Source of the DNA: Gallicola sp.
Lineage (GTDB): Bacteria > Bacillota > Clostridia > Tissierellales > Peptoniphilaceae
Reading direction: 5' to 3'
Assembly: GCA_012798975.1 (NCBI GenBank)
Contig: JAAZME010000236.1
Span: 1-9,076, forward strand
DNA: 9,076 nt
Shown here: one piece after another, positions 1 through 5,761 of the stretch
Position numbering within the stretch: position 1 is the stretch's first letter
Layout of the letters: each line of letters starts with the position of its first letter
Made by a program: the position numbers and the translations under genes
The notes under the pieces: model-generated
Databases searched by the model: none
What the model was told of the DNA's origin: nothing
Seen by the model: the letters and a program-made list of their open reading frames with translations, nothing else

Positions 1-183
1 AATATTCAAAACATCATCTTTGTTTAATATCTGGTCCGGCTGGGCGCGTTTCTTGTTTACCTTAATTTTTTTTGTACGAATATATTTCTGCAGCAGATGG
101 TTCGGTGCTTTCGGCAGATATTTTTTTAGAAAACGATCCAATCTTTGTTCTTCGTCATTTTCTCCGATAATTACTTCTCTCAT
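1..183 (-). CDS. RluA-family pseudouridine synthase, N-terminal fragment (S4 domain)
   Basis: The reverse strand opens at an ATG at 181-183 and stays open to the window edge, giving 61 residues that begin MREVIIGENDEEQRLDRFL. The pattern (acidic lead-in, RLDRFL, a basic helix, then KVNKKRAQPDQILNKDDVL) is that of the RNA-binding S4 domain at the front of RluA/RluC/RluD-type enzymes, which convert uridines to pseudouridine in 23S rRNA or tRNA. The catalytic domain with its Asp lies beyond the window, so the exact substrate cannot be told. A good AGGAG site at 191-195 supports the start. The gene diverges from the MltG-like gene, and its candidate promoter is at 222-250. Other S4 proteins are possible, but the spacing and the start fit RluA-type enzymes best. 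Confidence 0.82.
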   Translation of the reverse strand, partial: MREVIIGENDEEQRLDRFLKKYLPKAPNHLLQKYIRTKKIKVNKKRAQPDQILNKDDVLNI

Positions 184-195
184 TTTAGGCTCCTT

Positions 196-223
196 TTGGC
201 AATCTTTTTCTTTATGGTACAAT
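196..223 (+). promoter_or_regulatory. Extended -10 promoter for the MltG-like gene
   Basis: TTGGCA at 196-201 matches the -35 consensus at 5 of 6 bases. After 16 bases comes TACAAT at 218-223, preceded by TGG, which makes an extended -10. Transcription would begin near 230 and leave a leader of about 65 bases before the ATG at 295. This argues against a longer reading frame beginning at 145. The -35 lies directly against the ribosome binding site of the divergent RluA-type gene. Confidence 0.6.
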
Positions 224-250
224 TATATCATGTATTCATAAAGCTGTTGA
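222..250 (-). promoter_or_regulatory. Extended -10 promoter for the RluA-type gene
   Basis: On the reverse strand TATAAT (222-227) is preceded by TGA, a perfect extended -10. TCAACA (245-250) lies 17 bases upstream and matches 4 of 6 bases of the -35 consensus. The start site would be near 215, giving a leader of about 32 bases. This -10 overlaps the opposite-strand -10 by two bases. Confidence 0.55.
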
Positions 251-294
251 ATGGGCTTTACTCCATCAGCAGATATATAGCGAAGGAGCTCAAA

Positions 295-702
295 ATGAGA
301 AAATTTATTGGAAGAGTTAAAGACACCCTTTATGATTTGAATCATCTTATGTGGATCTTAATCATCATTTTAGCGATGGGCATTATTATAAGTTTTCAAA
401 CCTATGATCTTTTTTCTAGAGATTACACCACCAGCGAAACCTCTGTATCTAATTCCCAATCTCCCGTTTCTAAAGTGGCAGAAGAACCCCCAAGCGAGAT
501 TCAAGTGACCATACCAGAAGGTGCAACTTATCTTGATGCAGCCAAAATCTTAATCGATGCAAATATTATCAAAGATGAAGAAAGTTTTGTTAAGCTGATT
601 CAGGAAAAGAAACTTGAAGAAGGCATACTCCCCGGATCCTATACTTTAACCCAAGGTATGGATTATGAAGAGCTTCTGCAAGTTTTAACAACAGAATCAT
701 AA
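295..702 (+). CDS. Membrane-anchored MltG/YceG-like protein lacking the catalytic domain
   Basis: 135 residues. A basic N-terminus is followed by one membrane helix (about residues 18-34), a Ser/Thr/Pro-rich linker (about 42-68) and a small extracellular domain (69-135). This domain starts VTIPEGAT (71-78) and ends GSYTLTQGMDYEELL (114-128). Both match the LysM-like N-terminal domain of the endolytic murein transglycosylase MltG, which cuts nascent peptidoglycan strands. The roughly 200-residue catalytic domain is absent, with no frameshift: a clean stop is followed by a terminator. By inference it binds or senses the cell wall, or regulates a full-length MltG, rather than cutting glycan. The ATG at 295 is chosen over an in-frame ATG at 145 because GAAGGAGCT (282-290) sits just before it, the promoter at 196-223 lies downstream of 145, and the family topology (short cytoplasmic tail, then a helix) fits. 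Confidence 0.75.
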   Translation: MRKFIGRVKDTLYDLNHLMWILIIILAMGIIISFQTYDLFSRDYTTSETSVSNSQSPVSKVAEEPPSEIQVTIPEGATYLDAAKILIDANIIKDEESFVKLIQEKKLEEGILPGSYTLTQGMDYEELLQVLTTES

Positions 703-707
703 ATAAT

Positions 708-736
708 AAAAGGCAGATCGAAGTATCTGCTTTTTG
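708..736 (+). terminator. Rho-independent terminator of the MltG-like gene
   Basis: GCAGAT (713-718) pairs with ATCTGC (725-730) around a six-base loop. A-rich sequence lies before it and TTTTT (731-735) after it. It starts six bases after the stop codon. Confidence 0.75.
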
Positions 737-762
737 CTATTTTTAAATTTTTCGGGTATATA
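734..762 (+). promoter_or_regulatory. Possible promoter for the DUF2871 gene
   Basis: TTGCTA (734-739) and TATATA (757-762) are 17 bases apart, and each matches its consensus at 4 of 6 positions. The -35 overlaps the T-tract of the preceding terminator. The terminator means this gene should have a promoter of its own, and this is the best candidate I can find in the 94-base gap. Confidence 0.35.
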
Positions 763-796
763 GCTACTAGTCATATTTTTTAATAAGGAGGTCTCT

Positions 797-1225
797 ATGA
801 AGAAGACATTAAAAAAAGCTATTATATTTACAATTATCGGTTTGGTTCTCGGTGTTTATTTTAGGGAATTTACGAAATGGAATGGATTTGTAGAGGACGG
901 AGCTTTAATCGGTCCCACATCCCTTTCTTTTATGCATACCCACACGCTTACCTTGGGTACAGTAATGACTCTGCTGTTCGGAACAATATTAAACCAGCAG
1001 GGGCTGGGGCTTCAGTCTTTAGGCAAGCGCTGGGTCTTTTACGAGATCGGCGTTTATCTTACTGTCCTTATGATGTTCATTCGAGGAAATATTCAGGTTT
1101 TAAATATCAATCTATCAAATGCTTTAGACGCATCTATATCAGGGTTGGCAGGATTATCCCATATCATTTTAGGAGTTTCTTTTATTCTGATTCTCTTAAA
1201 ACTTTATAAAACAGCTGAACATTAA
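797..1225 (+). CDS. DUF2871 domain-containing integral membrane protein
   Basis: 142 residues with four predicted membrane helices (about 7-22, 45-66, 80-96 and 113-135). Conserved-looking features are FREFTK (22-27) after helix 1, HTHTLTLG (47-54) at the start of helix 2, FIRGN (94-98) after helix 3, and a His at 122 in helix 4. This architecture and the REF...HTH pattern match DUF2871, a family of small Firmicutes membrane proteins of unknown function. The paired His residues within membrane helices suggest metal or heme binding, as in some redox membrane proteins, but this is only inference. The start is well supported: AGGAGG at 786-791 lies five bases before the ATG. The gene stands alone between two terminators and converges on rnfD. 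Confidence 0.85.
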   Translation: MKKTLKKAIIFTIIGLVLGVYFREFTKWNGFVEDGALIGPTSLSFMHTHTLTLGTVMTLLFGTILNQQGLGLQSLGKRWVFYEIGVYLTVLMMFIRGNIQVLNINLSNALDASISGLAGLSHIILGVSFILILLKLYKTAEH

Positions 1226-1262
1226 AAAGCCTTGAGAGGAATATTCCTCTCAAGGTTTTTTA
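1224..1262. terminator. Strong bidirectional terminator after the DUF2871 gene
   Basis: CCTTGAGAGGAA (1230-1241) is exactly complementary to TTCCTCTCAAGG (1244-1255). An A-run lies on the left (1224-1228) and a T-run on the right (1256-1262). It works as an intrinsic terminator for the plus-strand gene, and its mirror form could also stop transcripts arriving from rnfD. Confidence 0.9.
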
Positions 1263-1321
1263 TTTTGAATTTATATAAGAATATTCTTTTTATGTCCTAT
1301 GTTAAGAAATCAAAACCTTTT

Positions 1322-1349
1322 TATAAAAACAGAAAATACTTGGTATTTT
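1322..1349 (-). terminator. Weak terminator candidate after rnfD
   Basis: On the reverse strand AAAATAC and GTATTTT (1333-1339 and 1343-1349) form a 7-bp AT-rich stem with a three-base loop, followed by CTGTTTTTAT. The stem is weak, so the bidirectional hairpin at 1224-1262 may do most of the work. Nothing else is recognisable in the gap at 1263-1376. Confidence 0.3.
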
Positions 1350-1376
1350 ATTTTCCGCCATATCTCCACTCTTTTT

Positions 1377-2333
1377 TTATCTTGACTGGCTGATTATACT
1401 GACTCCTTTATGACCAAAAACTCTAGGCACTATCCAAGTTTCCAAAAGGGGAGCAGTCAAGTTCATTATTAAAATCGCAACTCCGATTCCTCCAGGAAGA
1501 TCGAAAAGCTGTCTCAGTATTCCAGTAAGAATCCCTATACAAAGTGCATAATAGAATCTTGCCCTTCGATTCAAAGGGCTGGAAGCATAATCTGTTACCA
1601 TAAATACCGCAGCAAACATTGCCGTTCCCGAAAGAATATGATAAAATGCAAAATTTAAATCAGATTCTCCAAAAAGCATAGCTGTTAGAAAAAGTCCGCC
1701 CATCACTGCTAAAGGCATTTCAAAATGTATAATTTTTCGAATAACAAGATATAGAAATCCTAAAAGAATCGCCCATTTAACCGTTTCGCCTATTCCCCCG
1801 CCAATCTCACCGAAAAATATTTGAGATATTTCGGGAGCGCCTGCAAGGATTTCTTTTTGGCCATTTCCCACAAAGGCTAAAGGCGTAGCGATGGAAACTG
1901 CATCCGGGCCTGGGGTTATCCAATTTGTAATAATAGGTGTAAAGAGTATCTTAATCAGTACCCTTGAGAAAACTGCGGGATTGAAAATATTGTTGCCGAG
2001 ACCTCCTGCTATTTGTTTTACAAGGACTATGGCGATAAAAGAACCCAGTATTATAATCCAGAAAGGTACGTTTGAAGGATAGCTCAGCGCAACTAACAAT
2101 CCAGTTACCGCAGCAGACAGATCCTTCACGGTAATATCTTGTTTCGTTAATTTTTGATAGAGGTATTCAAAGATTATAGAGGATAGTATTCCGATGAGAA
2201 TCATCCATAAGCTTCTTATTCCAAATTTTACTATAGCCATAGCTGATACCGGTATAAGTGCAATCAGGACATCTCTCATAATATCAGATGTTTTTATAGA
2301 AGACTTTAGAAAAGGGGCTTTTGTTTTAGTCAT
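1377..2333 (-). CDS. rnfD: RnfD-type membrane subunit of an Rnf-like electron transport complex
   Basis: 318 residues, close to the usual RnfD length, with about eight to ten hydrophobic helices. Family hallmarks are GGLGNNIFNPA (110-120) and DAVSIATPLAF (144-154), with a further match in VTDYASSPLNRRAR (246-259). RnfD/NqrB subunits carry FMN bound covalently by ApbE to the last Thr of this second motif, here Thr150. The residue two before it is Ile, where Gly, Ser or Thr is more usual. In a complete Rnf complex the protein helps move electrons across the membrane between the NADH and ferredoxin sides while ions are pumped. Its ATG overlaps the 3' end of rnfC by 8 bp (2326-2333), with AAGGAA at 2341-2346 as ribosome binding site, so the two are surely translated together. 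rnfG does not follow; the next gene is convergent and unrelated. Confidence 0.92.
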   Translation of the reverse strand: MTKTKAPFLKSSIKTSDIMRDVLIALIPVSAMAIVKFGIRSLWMILIGILSSIIFEYLYQKLTKQDITVKDLSAAVTGLLVALSYPSNVPFWIIILGSFIAIVLVKQIAGGLGNNIFNPAVFSRVLIKILFTPIITNWITPGPDAVSIATPLAFVGNGQKEILAGAPEISQIFFGEIGGGIGETVKWAILLGFLYLVIRKIIHFEMPLAVMGGLFLTAMLFGESDLNFAFYHILSGTAMFAAVFMVTDYASSPLNRRARFYYALCIGILTGILRQLFDLPGGIGVAILIMNLTAPLLETWIVPRVFGHKGVSIISQSR

Positions 2334-3636
2334 TTTTCATTTCCTTCCATTTTTTGTTAAGGGCCTGTATGCTTTCTAAAAGGGAAATATCTGCAGGACA
2401 GATATAGGTGCAGACTCCGCAGGATATACAGCTTTCTGAGCGGAGTTCCGGTACCCTGTCATATCGGCCGTTGATGAAGCTGTTACGTATAATAATCGGC
2501 TGCAGAGCTACAGGACAGTTGTCTACACAGCGGGCACATCGAATACAATTTTTTTCTTTCTTTTTTTCTTGTTTTTCTAAGAAAAGAAGAGTTGTTGTAT
2601 CTTTATCTACGGGAATACTTTTGTCTTCAAAAGCTCTGCCCATCATAGGTCCGCCGTTTATCATCTCAATTTCCCCGTCTTTTAATCCGCCGCATTCTTC
2701 TATAAGATCTTCAACAAGAGTTCCGATGCGCACCATAAGATTCTTAGGGTCATTAATCATGGGCCCGGTTACTGTAATAATCCTTTTAATTAAGCTTTTT
2801 CTTTCAAAAACTGCATCGTGTATCGCTTTTATAGTAGAAACGTTGGATTGCAGTATTCCCACGTCCCCAGACCGCTGCCCTTCTTCAATCTCAATCCCCA
2901 ACACTTTTTGAATTTGCAGTCCTGCATGACCTTGAGGATATTCAGAAGATAGCTTATGTATATAGATGTTTTCGGCTTTTTGGTTCTTGATCTCTTTATC
3001 AAGACAGCTTATCGCTTCGGTCATGTGATCTTCTATTGCAATATAAGATTCCTCTATTGTATATATTTTTGCAATAAGATCTATGATTTTTATAATCTCT
3101 TCGCTGTATTCTATCATGCAGCGATAATCGGTAGTAGAATAAGGTTCGCATTCCGATCCGTTAATTACAAGAAATCTCGTTTCTTCTTTTCCCATCTTGT
3201 ATTTCACAGATGCTGGAAATCCCGCTCCTCCTTTTCCGGTGATTCCTGCTTCATCTATGATGCTGCTGAATTTTTCCGGCGTTAAATTTTCTATGTCGAA
3301 TTCTTTCAAATATTCCTTTTCTTCTTTATAATCGTTTTCAACGACTACAACTTCGCTCTCTCCTCGAAAAGAGGAATCTTCTTCGATTTTCACAACCGTT
3401 CTTGAAACGGAGGAGTGGATATTTGTTGAAATACCTTCGTCGCTGGAGCCTAATAATGTACCTATTTTTACAGCATCCCCCTCTTTCACAACTACATTTG
3501 CAGGAGCGCCGATATGCATAGACATAGGGAAATAAAGTCTTTTTGGGATATTGGCTATTTCCACAACCTTATCTTTCGTGGCTTCTTTGTTGTTTGGAAT
3601 GTCCAAGCCTTTAAAGTCATCTCTAAATAAGCTCAT
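2326..3636 (-). CDS. rnfC: RnfC-like NADH/FMN-binding iron-sulfur subunit
   Basis: 436 residues, normal for clostridial RnfC. In order: a barrel-sandwich region with MHIGAPANVVVKEGD (40-54), a Rossmann-type FMN/NADH site with GITGKGGAGFP (131-141) and NGSECEPYSTTD (159-170), an SLBB-like part with GGPMMG (328-333), and two [4Fe-4S] motifs at Cys364, 367, 370, 374 and Cys403, 406, 409, 413. RnfC is the peripheral subunit that reacts with NAD(H). Differences from the usual pattern: the early GGIHPPE-like segment reads GLDIPNNKE, and the segment after YPQG (233-236), commonly GEKQLI, reads HAGLQIQ. PduS-type cobalamin reductases share parts of this fold, but the overlapping rnfD favours RnfC. 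The ribosome binding site AAAGGA (3643-3648) lies 6 bases before the ATG, and the DUF6648-like gene ends only 23 bases upstream. Confidence 0.9.
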   Translation of the reverse strand: MSLFRDDFKGLDIPNNKEATKDKVVEIANIPKRLYFPMSMHIGAPANVVVKEGDAVKIGTLLGSSDEGISTNIHSSVSRTVVKIEEDSSFRGESEVVVVENDYKEEKEYLKEFDIENLTPEKFSSIIDEAGITGKGGAGFPASVKYKMGKEETRFLVINGSECEPYSTTDYRCMIEYSEEIIKIIDLIAKIYTIEESYIAIEDHMTEAISCLDKEIKNQKAENIYIHKLSSEYPQGHAGLQIQKVLGIEIEEGQRSGDVGILQSNVSTIKAIHDAVFERKSLIKRIITVTGPMINDPKNLMVRIGTLVEDLIEECGGLKDGEIEMINGGPMMGRAFEDKSIPVDKDTTTLLFLEKQEKKKEKNCIRCARCVDNCPVALQPIIIRNSFINGRYDRVPELRSESCISCGVCTYICPADISLLESIQALNKKWKEMKND

Positions 3637-3659
3637 AAATAGTCCTTTCTCTTTTCAGA

Positions 3660-4202
3660 TTAATATTTTGTATTAATATAGTCGCTGATAACAGACTCTC
3701 GGATTTCATCGATAAAAACATGATTTTCCTTTAATAGGGCTAAAATCTGAGGATTCATCGTATGAAATACAGCCTTTTCTTTGTCGGTAAAAACAATTTC
3801 AAACAGCTGGTCCTTCAAACGCGTAGAATACAGACTTACATAGTAAGATTCCATGTTTTTAAACTCTTTTATAATAAGCATCTGTTCTAATGTTCTGTCC
3901 TTTTCATGATAGTAGTTGCGGCATTTATTATAAGCTTCTTGATACTTTCTTTTTTTCTTTCGATCGAATTTGTATTCATTGGCTCTATTATTATAATATT
4001 TTGCCATGGTGTTGTAATACTGATAATTATACATACCCTCTTCGTAGCTTAAGATTCTTGAAAAAGGCTTCATTGAAATCTTTTGGATCAATTCCAGATT
4101 CTTTTGTATAAATAACTCTTTATCAATTTTACCTTCATCTAACTGATCTATCAGACAATTTCTTTCTTTTAAAAATACTTCTATTTCTTTTTTTATACTC
4201 AT
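3660..4202 (-). CDS. Uncharacterised protein, probably DUF6648 family
   Basis: 180 residues, soluble, with no signal peptide or membrane helix. It is highly charged and very rich in Tyr, Asn and Lys, and largely helical by appearance. Recognisable patches are ERNCLIDQLDEGKIDKELFI (13-32), KPFSRI (45-50), the Tyr-rich YNYQYYNTMAKYY (58-70) and a C-terminal part with ISDYINTKY. The order of these patches resembles small clostridial proteins grouped as DUF6648, whose function is unknown; I recall this family rather than having searched for it. The ATG at 4202 is preceded only by a weak ATAGG, and no other in-frame ATG occurs before residue 44. It is the first gene of the unit with rnfC (23-base gap), so a role linked to the Rnf-like pair is possible but unproven. 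Confidence 0.6.
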   Translation of the reverse strand: MSIKKEIEVFLKERNCLIDQLDEGKIDKELFIQKNLELIQKISMKPFSRILSYEEGMYNYQYYNTMAKYYNNRANEYKFDRKKKRKYQEAYNKCRNYYHEKDRTLEQMLIIKEFKNMESYYVSLYSTRLKDQLFEIVFTDKEKAVFHTMNPQILALLKENHVFIDEIRESVISDYINTKY

Positions 4203-4230
4203 TATGTACCTATTCTAATCATTTTCAATT

Positions 4231-4265
4231 AAAAAACCATGAATAGAATTTTATTCTCATTCATG
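4231..4265 (-). terminator. Rho-independent terminator of the P-loop gene
   Basis: Read on the reverse strand, CATGAAT and ATTCATG form the outer stem and AGAAT/ATTCT the inner stem (12 bp, one bulged base, loop of three). Six T residues follow (4231-4236). It is the stronger of two hairpins in the gap, as only this one has a proper T-tract. Confidence 0.8.
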
Positions 4266-4276
4266 ATTTACTCAAC

Positions 4277-4306
4277 AAAGGGTATAAACATCTGTTTATA
4301 CCCTTT
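4277..4306. terminator. Long perfect inverted repeat between the P-loop and DUF6648-like genes
   Basis: AAAGGGTATAAACA (4277-4290) and TGTTTATACCCTTT (4293-4306) are exact complements separated by two bases, giving a 13-14 bp stem. The T-tract is short on both sides, so it may act as a first-stage terminator, a transcript-end stabiliser or a bidirectional stop. It sits 28 bases after the P-loop stop codon. Confidence 0.6.
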
Positions 4307-4333
4307 TATTTAAATATAATTATAAAAAAACTA

Positions 4334-4759
4334 TTATTCTAAATGTAATTCAACAGCGCTTTCGTTATAATTTCCCGGTAATTCATCTTTTTCAACATTC
4401 ATACCGATAAAGAAATCGACATTGTACGCTTCTGAAATTTCTTCTAGATTCTTTGTTAGATCTTCTAATAATTTAGCGTCTAATTCTACAATCTCATAAA
4501 TTCCATCTACATATATTTTTTCAATATCGTAGTCGCGAGAAATAATACCGCTTAAGAAACCGAATAATCTTTCAGTTGTCTTTATGTGAAAATTAGAAGC
4601 ATTGATTAGGCGTACTGCATAATCTAAAGAGAATATATGTGAATCGTCAGTATCTATAAACACTATATTGCCTGTACCTTCTCTTTTGTCTTTATTCGCC
4701 TCATCAATAAGCCATTTTGTTTTACCGCTGCCAGATGGTCCTAAAATATATTTAATCAT
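4334..4759 (-). CDS. Small P-loop nucleotide-binding protein of unknown function
   Basis: 141 residues from the preferred ATG at 4757-4759. A textbook Walker A, GPSGSGKT (7-14), follows the first strand. NIVFIDTDD (31-39) is a second strand, and IEKIYVDG (79-86) ends in a Walker B-like Asp85. The rest is a short helical tail, so this is a minimal P-loop domain without helicase or AAA+ modules. Similar clostridial proteins are sometimes labelled PilT-like or ATPase; I would not assign a role. An in-frame ATG ten codons upstream (4787-4789) lies inside a perfect TATAAT and has no ribosome binding site. The chosen ATG has AAAGG at 4771-4775, rather far upstream at 11 bases. Two terminators follow, and with its own promoter this looks like a single-gene unit. 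Confidence 0.75.
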   Translation of the reverse strand: MIKYILGPSGSGKTKWLIDEANKDKREGTGNIVFIDTDDSHIFSLDYAVRLINASNFHIKTTERLFGFLSGIISRDYDIEKIYVDGIYEIVELDAKLLEDLTKNLEEISEAYNVDFFIGMNVEKDELPGNYNESAVELHLE

Positions 4760-4787
4760 ATTTATCACTACCTTTCTTCTTTTAATC

Positions 4788-4816
4788 ATTATATAATAAA
4801 TCTCAAATTATTTCAT
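4788..4816 (-). promoter_or_regulatory. Promoter of the P-loop gene
   Basis: On the reverse strand a perfect TATAAT (4788-4793) lies 17 bases downstream of ATGAAA (4811-4816), which matches 4 of 6 bases of the -35 consensus. The start site would fall near 4781, about 20 bases before the preferred ATG. A second TATAAT at 4819-4824, spanning the radical SAM stop codon, has a poorer -35. Confidence 0.5.
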
Positions 4817-4819
4817 CTA

Positions 4820-5761
4820 TTATATGCAAAGGATTCCCTCTTTATAATTATATAGATCACCTTGAGATATATTTTCATCCTGCATTTCCTTAACGATATC
4901 ATCTCTTATTTTCCACCAGCTGGTATCCCAATTGCAAAACAAGCTGTCTTCTTCCGGCATTCTGCCTACAATTCTCTGTATAGCAATGTTCGGGTCAAGG
5001 AAACGCAAAAACATTTTCACTTCTTCTTTATACTGTTCCAACGTGTTTAATTCAAACTCTTGTCTCTTATACATACTGCCCAGTTCAGTATTTTTAGGAA
5101 TATAAAGAGAATGGATTTTTACTTGGTCCGTTTCTAAAAGACTAAGAATCTTCGCTCCCTCGATAACATCTTCCATATCATCCCAAGGAAGACCCAATAT
5201 CATATGGGTGCAGACTTCAAATCCGTATTTTTTTATCTTTATTATAGCATTGATAGTGTCTGACAGGCTATGGCCTCTATTGAGTATTTTTAATGTACGG
5301 TTGTTGACTGTCTGAACTCCTAATTCAAATACGATATCTACTTTATATGTATCAGATATCTTTTGAAGATAGTCTAAATGCTCTCTATGAATACAGTCCG
5401 GCCTTGTAGAGATTTGAATTGCTACAACATCCGCCTTCGCCGCTTCCAACATAAATTTCTTGAACGCATCCAAAGGCATATACGTGTTGGAGAAATTTTG
5501 AAAATAGGCTATAAAACATTCTGCTTTATATCTCTTCTTAATATATTCTCTGTTCTTTTCCAACTGTTGTGTTATAGAATATTTCTCCGACAAATTTTCA
5601 AAAGACCCGCCTTTTTCATTGCAGAAGATACATCCTCCTATACCGGCATGTCCGTCTCTGTTGGGACAAGTTATATCCAGTTTTATCGGAAGCTTATAAA
5701 CCTTTTTTCCGTATTTCTTTTTTAAATATTCGCTATAGGGATAATAGGGGTCCGCATTCAA
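4820..5761 (-). CDS. TIGR01212 family radical SAM protein (YhcC/YtqA-like)
   Basis: 313 residues, the usual size. The [4Fe-4S] cluster ligands are Cys32, Cys44 and Cys47, in CPNRDGHAGIGGCIFCNEKG (32-51). This spaced C-x11-C-x2-C form is typical of TIGR01212 rather than the common CxxxCxxC. YKLPIKLDITCPNRDG precedes it, QISTRPDC is central, and RIVGRMPEED and WDTSWW occur near the C-terminus. The family includes E. coli YhcC and B. subtilis YtqA. YtqA has been linked to wobble-uridine modification of tRNA (mnm5s2U pathway), so a tRNA role is a reasonable inference, though no YtqB-like methyltransferase is adjacent here. The start is TTG at 5759-5761, overlapping the TGA of the HAD gene as TTGA, with GGAGG ten bases upstream. 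The nearby ATG (5755-5757) is out of frame. Confidence 0.9.
   Translation of the reverse strand: MNADPYYPYSEYLKKKYGKKVYKLPIKLDITCPNRDGHAGIGGCIFCNEKGGSFENLSEKYSITQQLEKNREYIKKRYKAECFIAYFQNFSNTYMPLDAFKKFMLEAAKADVVAIQISTRPDCIHREHLDYLQKISDTYKVDIVFELGVQTVNNRTLKILNRGHSLSDTINAIIKIKKYGFEVCTHMILGLPWDDMEDVIEGAKILSLLETDQVKIHSLYIPKNTELGSMYKRQEFELNTLEQYKEEVKMFLRFLDPNIAIQRIVGRMPEEDSLFCNWDTSWWKIRDDIVKEMQDENISQGDLYNYKEGILCI

Noticed and set aside
145..294. In-frame N-terminal extension of the MltG-like gene by 50 codons
   Set aside because: It overlaps the RluA-type gene and both promoters, has no ribosome binding site, and its predicted sequence is unlike the family. The ATG at 295 has a clear site.
877..1209. 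Second plus-strand frame inside the DUF2871 gene
   Set aside because: It is nested in another frame of a gene with a strong start and a recognised domain, and its translation is low in plausible structure.
1277..1288. AAGAATATTCTT palindrome in the gap between DUF2871 and rnfD
   Set aside because: It is a perfect 12-base palindrome, but it has no loop, is AT-rich and lies between two gene ends, so neither a terminator nor an operator is supported.
2408..2911. Long open frame on the plus strand opposite rnfC
   Set aside because: It lies wholly antisense to a clearly conserved gene, has no ribosome binding site and its translation shows no domain.
4201..4228. Promoter-like TTGAAA, 16 bases, CATAAT on the minus strand ahead of the DUF6648-like gene
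   Set aside because: Both boxes match 5 of 6 bases, but the -10 overlaps the ATG, so the transcript would start inside the coding region and no other early start codon exists.
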